Shown: piece after piece, positions 24,335 through 37,333 of the stretch
Numbering within the stretch: the first letter of the stretch is position 1
Layout of the letters: every line of letters starts with the position of its first letter
Source of the DNA: Hyalella azteca
Lineage: Eukaryota; Arthropoda; Malacostraca; Amphipoda; Hyalellidae
NCBI RefSeq assembly: GCF_000764305.2
Contig: NW_025932965.1
Location: 1-64,000, forward strand
Length of the DNA stretch: 64,000 bases
Direction of reading: 5' to 3'
Made by a program: the position numbers and the translations under genes
The notes under the pieces: model-generated
What the model was told of the DNA's origin: nothing
What the model saw: only the letters and a program-made list of their open reading frames with translations
Databases searched by the model: none

Positions 24335-24722
24335 AGTCGATCACGGCTCAAGCCCAGCCAGTCGATCACGGCTCAAGCCCAGCCAGTCGATCACGGCTCA
24401 AGCCCAGCCAGTCGATCACGGCTCAAGCCCAGCCAATCATCAGGGTTCAAGTCTAGTCAGTCAGCAGGGCTTAAGTCCAACCGATCACCAATGTTCCATA
24501 ACTGGTCACCAGGGCTCAAGCCCAGCCAGTCACCAGGGCTCAAACCCAGTCAGTCAACAGAGCTCGAGCCCAGTCTGTCAACAGGGCTCAAGCCCAGTCA
24601 GTCAGCAGGGCTCAAGTCGAACCGATCACCGGGGCTCAAGTTCACCGATCACCAGGGCTCAATTTCAACCAGTCAACAAGGTTCAAGCCCAGAAACTCTC
24701 CAGGGCTCAAGCCCATGCCACT
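24335..24722. repeat. 25-bp minisatellite CCCAGCCAGTCGATCACGGC
   Basis: The first units (24335-24435) are near identical; later units drift to CAGTCAACAGGGCTCAAGCC. Frames across it encode repeated SPGLKPSQS-like words in plus orientation, an effect of the unit sequence rather than evidence of a gene. Confidence 0.92.
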
Positions 24723-24724
24723 AA

Positions 24725-26040
24725 GTTAGCCCCTGCCCTGCCTGCCGAGACCGAGCCCGTAATGGACGGATCATTTCACGGCGCAGCTCGATTCGTTATC
24801 TGGGCCGCTGCAGCCTTGATACCGCACGAGCAAATTAAAAATACAATGGGAAATTCAAATTAGTGTGGCTATGAGGGATAATTGGAGATGTTCAACATTG
24901 ATATTGATGGGCTTTTCCCTACGGCCAGGAATCTCCTGGGATGTTTTCGTGATGGATCCATTAAAGAACGCAAATTGTTAAATTGTCTTCTACATGCGTT
25001 GTTCAGGCTTCTTTAATGCAGGATCGAACAAATAATTTTACGTTCATATAACAAAGAATTATATGGTCTTCTGAATTTCATTTTTGCTTTGGATGTACTT
25101 ACATGCATTCTTTCATTTTGGGCAAATTTCAAGTTGGAAGCCAAGATCGGGACATCATTAGAATTTAAAAATTCTAAAATATACTCTAAAAATTTTGATG
25201 CGAATAATATAAAAATGATCTAAAAATCAGAAAAATATATATTTTTTACGTGTTAAAATATAAGGCGCTTTTTTTATTTACAGTTATTGAAGGTCTTCAC
25301 AACCTCAGAAAAAGGCCAAAGAAATCCATTAACCTCACATCATTTTACATTGCGACGAATTAATTGATTTTGAATGCCTGAACAAAACAAAAATTTTATA
25401 ATACGAAGTCAAGTTATAAGTTATAATGTTAAGTTTATGCAGGATTAGATAAATTAAACCCTTTTCTTGGATATGAAAATTTTACGTAACAGGGGTAACG
25501 GCAATATAATAATTGGAAATTTTTCTCTTTTGAAATGGAATTTAACAGCGTATTACAAATTATTTCGGCACCTTAAGAACTCTAGAAATTTCCGGTCGAA
25601 AAACATGTACTGGCAAATTAGTTTTTGTTATTCGATCATGTTCGTGACTCGTACTCCACACAGCATGTCGCTTCATTCAGAGAAATTGCACCACAAAGCT
25701 GTGATTAATGTAAGTGTCAATATTGAAGCACGATATGGAAAATGAATACTGAAGCTTAAAAATGACAATGAAAATATCTTGGTATTAGTAGATTTATAAC
25801 AACCATTGAATATTTAAACATTGATAACCATGACGGAATACTCGAATTTAATATTGCATATTGAATCCTGAAAATTGCAGCTTGAATAGCGAGGAGTGAA
25901 TTATGTTGCGTATATCGAGGCAAAAGAAAAATTCATGATTTCACATGAAAGTCGTAGCGTGAACACGACATAAATGAAAAGCAGCATTCACCATTTCATG
26001 AATGTTGCAGTGTGAAAATGGTACAAATGGTACAAATAAA
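24725..26040. other. AT-rich spacer
   Basis: No gene or element recognised. Confidence 0.45.
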
Positions 26041-26047
26041 AAAATTG

Positions 26048-26205
26048 TAACTCAGTACTCACTGCAGTGAGTGACAGAGAGCGTATTTTCTCGTCGACGA
26101 AAATTTGAGGTCACGGACAGACGGACGGACAGACGGACAGACAGACAGACGGACATGGCGAGCACAATAGTGCATTTTTTAATAAATGAGAAAATGCGCT
26201 AAAAA
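26048..26205 (+). mobile_element. GACGGACA-core inverted-repeat element, best copy
   Basis: AACTCAGTACTCACTGCAGT starts it. AGCGTATTTTCTC at 26080-26092 pairs with GAGAAAATGCGCT at 26188-26200. Between them lies a run of GACGGACAGACGG. This copy shows the whole family layout most clearly. No protein is encoded. Confidence 0.75.
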
Positions 26206-27150
26206 TGGTACATATTTTGTACAAATGGTGCAAAATGGCTCAAATCACAGTGTGAAAACGGGACAAATCAACAGTGTTATATGCACCATTTTACATGAAT
26301 GTTGCAGTGAGAAACACCGAGGCACAAACGGTGAAGCAGTGAAGCGATGGGCGCTGAGATAGCTGTTGTTTGGCCAAGAAGCTTTGCTTTAGATTGGATT
26401 AAGATAGGTAATGGCTTCATGGAGCTCATTGCAATAGCAATTAAAGAGATAAAAGATATATCATCCGTCATTCTGAAGCAATTTGAATGCTTCAGTCTTG
26501 TAATGGAGGGAATTAGTTAGCAAACGAACAGCTTGGAAACAACTCATTATTTTCTAAGGGGGAAAATTCGAGATCTGAAAGGCACGATTCTAGAAGACTT
26601 GTAGGGACAGAGTTCTTGTGTAGACATGAAGCTTGTTTTCTGATGAAGTGCAAGTCATTTCGGATGAAAAATGTGTAGGAATGCAAGTTCGGATGCTATT
26701 CATTCAAGGCTGATTAGTTTGTGTTGGAGTTTTGTACGTTGTGTTGAACAGCCGCATAATCTGTGTCACACATATCAGAACTGTAATGTATGTTTTGGTT
26801 CTTTTTATACATACGAAAAAAATTAATTAGAAGATATCTTAGCATTATTCTATCAATTTACACCTATAATTGTTATTTACGCTGATAATTATTATTTTAC
26901 TGTGAAGATAATTGAGAATAAACGAGTCGAGTTATTATGTTGATGATATTTACGTCAGCTAAAACTTGCAATACAAATCCACATTATTTAATGACACCAT
27001 CGTCTTTAGAGTTTATTTTTATTGGCTTAGTATACAAAAAAATTATTGGTATTCTTCAGCAAAAATGCACACGACCAAATAATGCACATAGGTTACTCAC
27101 ATTACAATGTAGCGTAAACGTCTTATATCAGGGTACACTTTGAGTATTCA
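26206..27150. other. AT-rich spacer
   Basis: No gene recognised. A short ATGGTACAAATGGTGCAAA run sits at its left edge. Confidence 0.4.
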
Positions 27151-27152
27151 TT

Positions 27153-27496
27153 ATCATCAGTCAAACGCAATATTAAGACTATGGGTATAAACATTAAGTC
27201 ATCAGTCTAACGCAATATCAAGACTACGAGTATAAACATCAAGTCATCAGTCTAACGCAATATTAAGACTACGAGTATAAACATTAAGTCATCAGTCTAA
27301 CGCAATATTAAGACTACGAGTATAAACATTAAGTCATCAGTCTAACGCAATATCAAGACTACGAGTATAAACATCAAGTCATCAGTCTAACGCAATATTA
27401 AGACTACGAGTATAAACATTAAGTCATCAGTCTAACGCAATATTAAGACTACGAGTATAAACATTAAGTCATCAGTCTAACGCAATATTAAGACTA
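27153..27496. repeat. 45-bp tandem array
   Basis: About seven and a half copies of a unit with AAGTCATCAGTCTAACGCAA followed by TATTAAGACTACGAG. Two variants (TATTAAG and TATCAAG, with ATT or ATC at the end) alternate in blocks, so the array also shows higher-order duplication. Confidence 0.95.
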
Positions 27497-28370
27497 ACGT
27501 ATTATATGAGTATAAAGACTGAAGCAGTGCATTAGTACATCTGTGTTAATGGGACGGACGTATGAAGATATGACTGACGTGAATATTAACTTATGAGAAT
27601 AGATAATCTTTGCACTTGGGCTTCAAAGACCACAATAACACTGGGGTTGACCGGTAATATCATTATTAGGCTGTCAAAGAGGAATGATGAATTGTATAAA
27701 ACACATGCGTATAGTGAAGGAACATGAGTATTTTTTATACGCGGCGGATACTAAAGGAAATAAAGTGCAATATTAAAACTGATCTGTAATTAATTATTCT
27801 ATTGAGAATATTACAGATTCTGATTTATTTATTATAATATTTTCTTTTCAAACATTTGGAGTGGCATTTTCAATAACGTCAGAGGGTAATATTCTGAAAT
27901 TCTCGTGCATAATAAAATAAAATTCGCATATCATTATCTTGTATGCACAATAAAATTGCAACTTACCATAATTTTCGAAACTACTTATGGATATTATTGC
28001 GACAGATCAATAATGTGCTATTGAACTAACGAACAAAATTAGGACAGATATATAATATTAGGACTCACTAATAAAGGGTGAGGTTATATTAGAATGAAAA
28101 TTTTTAAACGGGCACAGCATCGCTGAACAATAAAGTCTGCGCCCACAAGTAGACCGGGCAAGTGTCTGAAGTGTGCCATTCTGGTGTGTGTCCAGGGAGA
28201 TATCCTTCATAAATATCTTACGAATAAAATTGTATAAACTGCAATTCTTAAAAAATATTATAATAGTATTCTTAATAATAGTATAATATCCAGTGAATAA
28301 TTTTCCACGTGTCAATAATGCCACTCACATAGTAGCACTGAATGATATAATAAGATATTCAGAATACTAA
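27497..28370. other. AT-rich spacer
   Basis: No gene or repeat family recognised. Confidence 0.45.
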
Positions 28371-28560
28371 ATATACTATGGATACTCAGGATGAAAAAGG
28401 TTCTCACGGATAGAAGGATTCTGAATTAGGATAAAAAGAATAAAAAGATACTCAGAAAAAAATGATAAACAGGATACTGGGGATCGAAATTATTTAAAGG
28501 ACACTCAGGATACTGAAGACGAAAAAAATGATCAATATACTATAAGGATACTTTCAGCTT
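28371..28560. repeat. Degenerate GGATACTCAGGAT repeats
   Basis: Loose repeats of GGATACTCAGGAT, GATACT and GAAAAAAATGAT, probably an old short-period array. Confidence 0.5.
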
Positions 28561-28679
28561 ATGGAATTCCAATCACAGCGAACGCCATATAACCTCGTGT
28601 AGACCAAAACGTCATCAATAATTTAAATGGACGAAGCAATAGACATCGACTCCTAGCAAGCAAACTCTTAACTATCGGC

Positions 28680-28990
28680 CAGTCTGGGCCTCATTGTGGG
28701 GCCTCTGTCAGGCTGGTCTTTATCTCTTCATGGAGCCTCAGTATGGCTTGTCTTTATATAATTATGAAGCTTCATTCTGGCTGATCGTAATCATTTCATG
28801 GAACCTTTGGCACGCTTGATTCGTCTTTTCGTGGAGTCTCTTTAATAATGGACTTAATCTCTTCATGAAGCCTCAATCAAGCTAGTCTTTATCTTATTTC
28901 ATCCAGGCTGGTAGTTATTGTTTCATGCAATCCCTAAGATTTAGGTCTTTATTTGTCCATGACGCCTACAACAGATTGATCTTTGAATGA
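28680..28990. repeat. Degenerate 34-44-bp repeats (TCTTCATGGAGCCTC)
   Basis: TCTTTATCTCTTCATGGAGC followed by CTCAGTCTGGCTTG recurs about seven times with strong divergence. Confidence 0.65.
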
Positions 28991-29449
28991 GAGGCCTGAA
29001 TTAAGACGTTAACATTAAGAGTTCCTTCATAAAAGAGCTCCCTCTTAATCAGTTAGCGACTCATTTCATCAAAGCGTATTTTTATTAAGTCTTAACTCGA
29101 GCTGAAGTCTCCTTCGTTGCTAAATACGGACAACTGTGGAGAATGTAACCAAGGTAATTCTACGTACGGACAATATTGTCGTGAAAACTGTAACTGTCGA
29201 AGAGTGCACAAGCTGCAAAACTGTGACTGTCACTAAAACCGTGTCCGTATAACAGTGTGAGCAAGTATACCGAGTACACAGTTTGTATGACTGTAGCTCT
29301 AACTGTACCTTGACTATATCAATCAAGTAGAATAAGCGCAAGCCATTGAACTGGATTACAGTCAGCAGACTACAGGACCGAGCAATTAAGTTGACTTTCG
29401 TTTAGGAAGATGATTAGGAACAATTAATCCATTGCGCACTGTGAGTTTG

Positions 29450-29673
29450 GATGTAGGGAGACTGACTGTATGGCTGTACAAGTGTCACGACTGTATGGCA
29501 GTACGAGTGTTATGACTGTATGGCTGTACAAGTGTCATGACTGTATGGCTGTACAAGTGTCATGACTGTATTGCAATACGAGTGTTATGACTGTATGGCT
29601 GTACAAGTGTCATGACTGTATGGCAGTACGAGTGTTATGACTGTATGGCATTATGAGTGTAATGACTGTATGG
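29450..29673. repeat. 25-bp array TGACTGTATGGCTGTACAAG
   Basis: About nine units, alternating a GGCTGTACAAG form and a GGCAGTACGAG form. The array ends abruptly at a single N. Confidence 0.93.
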
Positions 29674-29674
29674 N
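29674..29674. other. Single-N assembly join
   Basis: One N separates the 25-bp array from the GTGCTGTG array and duplicated block, most likely a forced join. Confidence 0.85.
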
Positions 29675-29774
29675 GTGTTATGCAGTGCTGTGTTGCTGGG
29701 CTGTGCTGTGGTGTAGGACGGCGCTGTGTTGGCTGTGTTGCTGGGCTGTGCTGTGGTGCTGTACAGTGTTGTTG
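29675..29774. repeat. GTGCTGTG array preceding the duplicated block
   Basis: TGCTGTG and TGTTGCTGGGCTGTG units, matching the array before 20958. Confidence 0.8.
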
Positions 29775-31188
29775 TGCTGGGATTAACTCTTCGATTACAA
29801 CGTATTAGTATAGTCTAATTATCTCATCTCATTGCTCAAAGTTCTCAACAATGGCAAAACATAAATGATAATTGAAGGAAAACCAGCATATGCCAAACCT
29901 TCGCATGGGCAAAGAAACTTAACATTCCAGTCCCTGATTATTACCCAATTTGCAATTAACGATCGAATGGGCATTAGCATACCACCTGCACGTTATTAAG
30001 CAGTTGGCAATTAACGAACAGGATTGTAGCTGTCTTCCGCACAGCGTTATTACAAGCAATTATGTTTTGCTTTGACGGTCTGACGAAAGATTAGATGAAA
30101 GTTTGCGACTAATTAATTGCTCTTAACTTGCGGCGGAATTTATCAACAATTTGAGATTGGCAGTCCGAAAAAAACGAGTAAAAAGTTTCAGCGATTATTA
30201 GATAATAACTTAAATTTAAACTGTATTTAAACCCCTTATATAGTGTTTTTCCGATACCAACTAACGACCGAAATGACCTGATCGAGGTAACGAGTTTCGA
30301 TAGCGCAGAGAATTTTATCGTGAAAAACCATTTTTACATAAGCAAGTCTCTCTCGCGGCGCAGCTGAGAAGTACTCGTAATGCGATACAACTTTGCATTC
30401 GTACCTCATTTGTTAGTGCAAAATTAATAAATTTCGCATTCGTAGGTGCTACATTCGTAAATGTTACATTCGTAGATGTTACATTCGTATATGTTACATT
30501 CGTAGATGTTACATTCGTAGATGTTACATTCGTAGATGTTACATTCGTAGATGTTACATTCGTAAATGTTACTTTCGTAGATGTTACATTCGTAGATGTT
30601 ACATTCGTAGATGTTACTTTCGTAGATGTTACATTCGTAGATGTTACATTCGTTGATGTTACATTCGTAGATGTTACATTCGTAGATGTTACATTCGTAG
30701 ATGTTACATTCGTATATGTTACATTCGATGAGTGCCTCATATGTGTCACATCTTTGAGTACTTTATTTTGTAAGTGACAATACTAAAACAAAACGCTACA
30801 TTCGTGTAGGTGCCTTGTTCCTAAGTGCCACATAAGGTGCCACATTAAAAGTGTTTTCACTTATAAATATGACCAGGAGAAAAGAAGGAGAAGTGTTTTG
30901 ACTTTCGTTGTGCCTACAACGTTTAACTTTAAGGGCGGCATGAAGTTCATGATCTGATAGCAATATATTAATGGAATGAAAACAAAGTGATTATTCTTAG
31001 TTCGAAGAATGATATTATGTGAGGATTTGATCGCGATTATTTATTAGACAAATTCCGGTGATTTCCCCAAATTTGAATGCCACGACTCAGCTTACTTGAA
31101 CTGTCGTAACTTTACTCACATAATAAAATGATTTTTTAATCACAGATTTTGGGAAGAATTAACTGATTCTACGTTACGTCTACTCAGT
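29775..31188. repeat. Segmental duplication, copy 2
   Basis: Matches 20958-22119 at both ends. It is about 250 bp longer, chiefly because the internal 15-bp array at 30440-30728 has expanded. Confidence 0.92.
30440..30728. repeat. 15-bp array GTTACATTCGTAGAT
   Basis: About 19 nearly identical units. Because 15 is a multiple of three the minus strand stays open (TNVTS repeats), but there is no other sign of a gene. Confidence 0.95.
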
Positions 31189-31324
31189 ATACTTCTTTAC
31201 GACTGTACCGCTACCCATTGTACGACTGATCGGATTACATGCGGTAGAGCTGTACCACACATTGACTGTAATACGGAAAGACTGAACGACCACATTGATG
31301 CATCACTGTACGCCTGTTACGACT

Positions 31325-32511
31325 GCACCATTGTACGACTGTGCGACTGTACGACTGTGCGACTGTACGGCCGTCCGTATGACTGTGCAACTGTACGGCC
31401 GTCCGTATGACTGTGCGACTGTACGACTGTGCGACTGTACGGCCGTCTGTATGACTGTGCGATTGTACGGCCGTCCGTATGAATGTGCGACTGTACAGCC
31501 GTCCGTATGACTGGGCGACTGTACGGCCGTCTGTATGACTGTGCGATTGTACGGCCGTCCGTATGACTGTGCGACTGTACAGCCGTCCGTATGACTGGGC
31601 GACTGTACGGCCGTCTATATGACTGTGCGACTGTACGGCTGTCCGTATAACTGTACGACCGTACGGCCGTCCGTATGACTGTGCGACTGTACGGCCGTCC
31701 GTATGACTGTGCGACTGTACGGCCGTCCGTATGACTGTGCGACTGTACGGCCGTCCGTATGACTGTGCGACTGTACGGCCGTCCGTATGACTGTGCGACT
31801 GTACGGCCGTCCGTATGACTGTGCGACTGTACGGCCGTCCGTATGACTGTGCGACTGTACGGCCGTCCGTATGACTGTGCGACTGTACGGCCGTCCGTAT
31901 GACTGTGCGACTGTACGGCCGTCCGTATGACTGTGCGACTGTACGGCCGTCCGTATGACTGTGCGACTGTACGGCCGTCCGTATGACTGTGCGACTGTAC
32001 GGCCGTCCGTATGACTGTGCGACTGTACGGCCGTCCGTATGACTGTGCGACTGTACGGCCGTCCGTATGACTGTGCGACTGTACGGCCGTCCGTATGACT
32101 GTGCGACTGTACGGCCGTCCGTATGACTGTGCGACTGTACGGCCGTCCGTATGACTGTGCGACTGTACGGCCGTCCGTATGACTGTGCGACTGTACGGCC
32201 GTCCGTATGACTGTGCGACTGTACGGCCGTCCGTATGACTGTGCGACTGTACGGCCGTCCGTATGACTGTGCGACTGTACGGCCGTCCGTATGACTGTGC
32301 GACTGTACGGCCGTCCGTATGACTGTGCGACTGTACGGCCGTCCGTATGACTGTGCGACTGTACGGCCGTCCGTATGACTGTGCGACTGTACGGCCGTCC
32401 GTATGACTGTGCGACTGTACGGCCGTCCGTATGACTGTGCGACTGTACGGCCGTCCGTATGACTGTGCGACTGTACGGCCGTCCGTATGACTGTGCGACT
32501 GTACGGCCGTC
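31325..32511. repeat. 28-bp minisatellite, about 40 copies
   Basis: Unit GTCCGTATGACTGTGCGACT followed by GTACGGCC. The left edge (31325-31680) is variable; from about 31680 onward units are essentially identical until an N at 32512. The long minus-strand open frame exists because no stop occurs in any phase of the unit, not because of a protein. Confidence 0.97.
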
Positions 32512-32512
32512 N
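32512..32512. other. Single-N assembly join
   Basis: An N cuts the most uniform end of the 28-bp array, so the true copy number is probably larger. Confidence 0.85.
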
Positions 32513-32940
32513 GCCTAAGCAGGTTTTTTCATCATTCATTTGAAGCATTTATTATAGCCACAAGGGTTGTGTAAAAGGATATTCCTAAAGCAGTTGTTTT
32601 TTGTATAGACTGACTACATGAGATCCATATTTTTCTGATAATAATCGATAGTATAAATTAAATATAATTTAAGATAATCCTCTTTAAAGATAATGGGGAA
32701 ACCGGAATAACTGGCTAGCTCAATGTTATCTTTGATTGTTCGGATTAAAAGAACAACAATTTTCCTCCTCCTTAATCTAAAATATGCGTTTTTCTTAGTA
32801 AATTCAAGCAGACATAATAGTACTTATCAAATTACTTTGGACTAGCGCCTTAATGGCCGTTAGGAAATTACAGCACACGACGTACAACTGAACCTTTGAT
32901 TGAGATCTGGAGATGGATGGCCGAGCGACGACCGGCCCAG
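32513..32940. other. AT-rich spacer
   Basis: No gene recognised. GGATGGCCGAGCGACGACC at 32914 resembles a tRNA A box but lacks a B box. Confidence 0.4.
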
Positions 32941-33238
32941 CCTGTTATTTGGGACAGAAATAAGGACATGAAGTGATGTAAAAAGTTCAACGATTTATGA
33001 ACAAGTGCCTGTTATTTGGGACAGAAATAAGGACATGAAGTGATGTAAAAAGTTCAACGTTTTATGAACAAGTGCCTGTTATTTGGGACAGAAATAAGGA
33101 CATGAAGCGATGTAAAAAGTTCAACGCTTTATGAACAAGTGCCTGTAATCAACTATACCTGTTTGGGACAGAAATAAGGACATGAAGTGATGTAAAAAGT
33201 TCAACGTTTTATGAACAAGTGCCTGTAATCAACTAGAC
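32941..33238. repeat. 67-bp tandem repeat, four copies and a bit
   Basis: The unit starts CCTGTTATTTGGGACAGAAA and ends TTATGAACAAGTG. The last copies carry a short insertion (AATCAACTATA). Confidence 0.93.
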
Positions 33239-33339
33239 CTGCACAATACAAGCGGTCGCGCTGGACACATGCAACTGGAGATCGGGACAACGTGGTCCAG
33301 GAATGTTTTTGTTTCTATTTTTGAAACTAAGAATTTAGT

Positions 33340-33895
33340 ATGAACTGTGCTCCGTACACCTCCCTGATGCAGCACTGCACTCCGTACACCGTCCTGGTAC
33401 AGCACTGTACAGGTACTGTACTCCATACACCGAACTGTACAGGTACTGTACTCCGTACACCGCCTGGTACAGCACTGTACAGGTACTGTACTCCGTACAC
33501 CGCTTGTTACAGCACTGTACAGGTACTGTACTCCGTACAGCGTCCTGGTGCAGCGCTGTACAGGTACTGTACTCCGTACACCGCCTGGTACAGCACTGTA
33601 CAGGTACTGTACTCCGTACACCGCCTGGTACATCACTGTACATGTACTGTACTCCGTAAACCGTCCTGGTACATCACTGTACATGTACTGTACTCCGTAA
33701 ACCGTCCTGGTACATCACTGTACTCCGTACACCGCCTGGTACATCACTGTACTCGGTACACCACCTGGTACAGCGCTGTACAGGTACTGTACTCCGTACA
33801 TCGGCTGGTACAGCACTGTACAGGTACTGTACTCCATACACCGCCTGGTACAGCACTGTACAGGTACTGTACTCCGTACATCTCTCAAGTATAGC
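33340..33895. repeat. 40-bp minisatellite with GTAC palindromes
   Basis: About 14 units with TACAGCACTGTACAGGTACT followed by GTACTCCGTACACCGCCTGG. The core is rich in GTAC palindromes, so strands can fold. Open frames on both strands are repeat artefacts. Confidence 0.95.
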
Positions 33896-33899
33896 ACAG

Positions 33900-34420
33900 T
33901 ATAGGTAATTCAAACTCAGGCCTATTACATAAAAGGTAATATGACATCGTATTTATTTTCTAATAAATAATATAAACCCGTTCTGTGCTACCATCTATAA
34001 TAACCAATACTCCTTCAACAAAATTTTAAAAAAATTTAAATTCATTTTATTCTGGTTATTATACTATTTTTCTAGATTCTCCATGTTTTCTAAACATTTC
34101 CCACACTTGTTACTTAACATTTTCAACGTATTTTCCTCCATTATTTCACATTTACATAAATTGTGAACCTACTCTTTAAATTTCTCAAACACTCTTCAGA
34201 ACTTCAGTCTTGCAATTTCTTTACATCGCCTTTCAATTTACAAAGGTTTTACTCTGAACATCGTCACTTTATTTACAATAATTGTGTTAGTTTTATTTTC
34301 CTTCTCCTAAGTTGGCTCCATTCACAATGTTTTAGAGCACAACTTAGATGCATTTTTAAATCAAACAGTCCGTGTATATTTAATATACATTTTCATTTTA
34401 TACTTTCCATGACCCGCATG
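33900..34420. other. AT-rich spacer
   Basis: T-rich on the plus strand. No gene recognised. Confidence 0.4.
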
Positions 34421-34423
34421 GAT

Positions 34424-34572
34424 CACTGCAGTCACCATGAGTCACTGCAGTCACCATGAGTCACTGCAGTCACCATGAGTCACAGCAGTCACCATGAGTC
34501 ACTGCAGTCACCATGAGTCACTGCAGTCACCATGAGTCACTGCAGTCACCATGAGGCACTGCAGTCACCATT
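34424..34572. repeat. 19-bp array CACTGCAGTCACCATGAGT
   Basis: Eight nearly perfect units containing the CTGCAG palindrome. Confidence 0.95.
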
Positions 34573-34579
34573 CATTAAA

Positions 34580-35255
34580 CTGGGGGTCTGAACGTTTTAC
34601 TCATTAAATTGATGGTTTGAATAAAATATTCTTTAAACTTGTCATTTTAACGAGTAATTCTCTAAAGATGTGTTTCATTATTCTACTCACCCGACATTAA
34701 TCAATAATAATTGTCTCCGACGGGAGACATTCAGATTTCACACAAAGTATTGTGCTCGTGTGAGAGTTAATATAATTAAAATACTATCAATACTGAAAAT
34801 TTTGAATCTGGATGGTCATAATAAAATGGAAATTTTAAAAGCAGGCTTAAATTTCAGATTCTAAGCCGAGATTCAAAGTGCTCCCCTATAATATTCTCTT
34901 TCATTTGCTTTTGCAAGGAATCCTTCAGCATCACAGCAATCATTTACCCTAACAACACCAGGTTACTCTGCTAATATTCAATTTAATTGTTATTTATTCA
35001 TGTGAGAGTGTGTTAGTGGTTGATTTTATTTGTGTGTGTGTGTTTGTGTTTGATCATTTGCATGTTTGTTTGTGTATTTTTGTACGTATGTGTTTGTTTG
35101 TTTGTCTTTTCGTGTTTGTTTGTTCATATGTTTGTTCGTGTGAGTTTTTAACGCCCTCTTGAATTCATAGAAACCATCGCTTCATTTTATAGGTTCCTTT
35201 TTATGCATTCACTCTGGTTTGCAATGGGCTTCAGTTGGGCATCGCTTAATGCTGC
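34580..35255. other. Spacer with TG-rich tract
   Basis: No gene recognised. A TGTTTGTTTG/TGTGTG tract lies at about 35005-35150. Confidence 0.45.
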
Positions 35256-35259
35256 ATAT

Positions 35260-35500
35260 TGAACCTCACTTAAGCTTCACTTTGAACCTTACTTGGGCAT
35301 CATATTTAATTTCACTTGAACTCAATCTTGAACCTCACCTGGGCACCATCTTGAACTGCACTTGAACTCAATCTTGAACCTCACTCGTGCATTATCTTAA
35401 ACTTCACTTGAATTAAATCTTGAACTTCCCTTGGGCATCATATTTAACTTCACTTGAACTCAATCTTGAACCTCACTCGGGCACCATCTTGAAGTTCACA
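35260..35500. repeat. 46-bp degenerate repeat array
   Basis: About five units with CTTGAACTCAATCTTGAACC followed by TCACTTGGGCATCATCTTGA. Confidence 0.8.
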
Positions 35501-35504
35501 TGGA

Positions 35505-36289
35505 CTTACCGTTTATACACTATGGCTTCATTAAGCTTCACGCTGGCAAGTTTTCCTTGCTTGGGTCTTTCGCCTAATTTTACTTGACTTAACTGGCATC
35601 ACTTTTACTTCAATAATATTATTTGTTTTGTGATCGGCATCACTTTAAATTCAATTTGTCTTGCACTCGGCATCACTTTGACTTCAACTTGACTTAACCT
35701 AAATGCTCTTGGGATTCGCTTCGACTTCAATTTAGCCAAATTTGATTTTTTTGAATTCCTTTGAACGTCAGTTTTGTTTTGTTCTCGAAACATTTTCAGC
35801 TTCTTTTTCTCCCATAATCCACGCATATAGCATTAATTTCTCAAAAAATTTTAAAAGATTTTTAATCATTTCCTAAAACTTTTCCATGTTTCTTCAGCAT
35901 ATTTTTCGATTATTTATTTTATTCCTTACATATATCATGAATCGGCAATTTCATTACTATTTATTTTAAACTTCCTTTATGATCTTCCTTACATTTTTAA
36001 ATTTTTCGAATTTCATCAATTTTCAAAAATCCGACGATATTTGTCGCTCGTTTTCCACACAAATTTCCACAGCAAAAGTTTATCCTGATTTATTATTGAA
36101 TCTTGTTTACATTTTTCCTACATTTTCTACCTGCACAACTTTACAGCTTTACATGCACAGAATAGCTAAGTATTCTACGTATTATTCATTATCCTTTATA
36201 CATATTATATGTATATACATAGGATCAACTGTTTCACTTATTCACATCAAAACACTGTTTTTCTTCTGAATAGAAAATTGTTTCTTTAC
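35505..36289. other. AT-rich spacer
   Basis: Weak continuation of the CACTTTGACTTCAACTTGAC motif to about 35730. No gene recognised. Confidence 0.4.
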
Positions 36290-36480
36290 TGGCAATGATA
36301 ATATCAGACATAATAGGATTATAAAAACATAATATGATTATGAGGGCATACCAGGATAAGAAAGACATAATAGAATTGTGAAGTAATAATAAGATCATAA
36401 ATGCATAATCCCATTATGAAGACATAAAAGGCTTATGAAGGCATAATAGGATTATAAAGACATAATAAGATTATTAATTC
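36290..36480. repeat. Degenerate array GACATAATAGGATTATAAA
   Basis: About ten loose units of GACATAATAGGATTATGAAG. Confidence 0.75.
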
Positions 36481-36484
36481 ACAG

Positions 36485-37333
36485 GGAATGCTTATCACAT
36501 GCAATGACGCGCTCATTTCGAAAGCGGCATTTTTTCGGCATCTCATCTCTCTTTCCTGGAAAAATAATGCAGATATTAACGAGTGACATAACAAGATCGC
36601 GTGCATTTGCGAAAACTGGTTGATTTCCTGAGATTGCTTCTGTTTGAATGTTCATTAATGCGCATGAAAATCATATTTGGGCTCTATTTATGTCGCAAAC
36701 TGATGAATAATTTACACCAAAGGAAATTGAGTCATTCAGGGCGCTGCTCGGTTAGCAACGGGTCTTTAACGGAGCAAAATTTCGATCGTACTAAAGGGAT
36801 TCCTGCGTAGGTAACTAATTAGCTGTCATTTCTTAATTCAAAATGAATCGAGCAGCACGTGATGAAATAACTAATATCTAACAATTATTTTTAAAAATAT
36901 TCTAATTCCATTAATAACTCCTATTCTCTAGTCAGTCAGTCGTTGTTCAGCAGAGGCGACTTGAACGCCCCATAGAAAGTTATCTCAGATCATACAGCGC
37001 GCTTCTATACTTCTATATACATACTTCTATATATACTTCTATATATACATCTATATATTCTTCTATATAGGCAGGTTGCACAGAGTAGTAATTGAGATTA
37101 GTATTTTTCCGGGCGAGCCGTTCATTGTTAACGCTCTTTCGCGCAGATAGCGAAGTTTCGATAGAGGAGATGCACGAGAGGTTATATCCTTTACTCTTAA
37201 CTTGTAAACTAAAACGACATAGACAAACTTATTACACACAAATCCAATATTCTGCATCAAACATTGACAATTATCATTTGTGAACAATCTAGGGGACAGA
37301 ACAGCAAAGAATAGTAGACCTTCCAGCCTTTAA
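36485..37333. other. Spacer with short ATATACTTCT array
   Basis: No gene recognised. TATATACTTCTATATATAC repeats lie at 37003-37070. Confidence 0.45.

Noticed and set aside
31235..32548. 437-residue open frame on the minus strand
   Set aside because: The 28-bp unit has no stop in any phase, so the frame stays open through the array. The residues simply cycle with the repeat and there is no unique coding part.
32914..32932. tRNA-like GGATGGCCGAGCGACGACC
   Set aside because: No B box or cloverleaf could be found downstream.
33229..33913. Overlapping plus- and minus-strand repeat proteins
   Set aside because: A 40-bp array without stops; both strands are equally open, so this is not evidence of coding.
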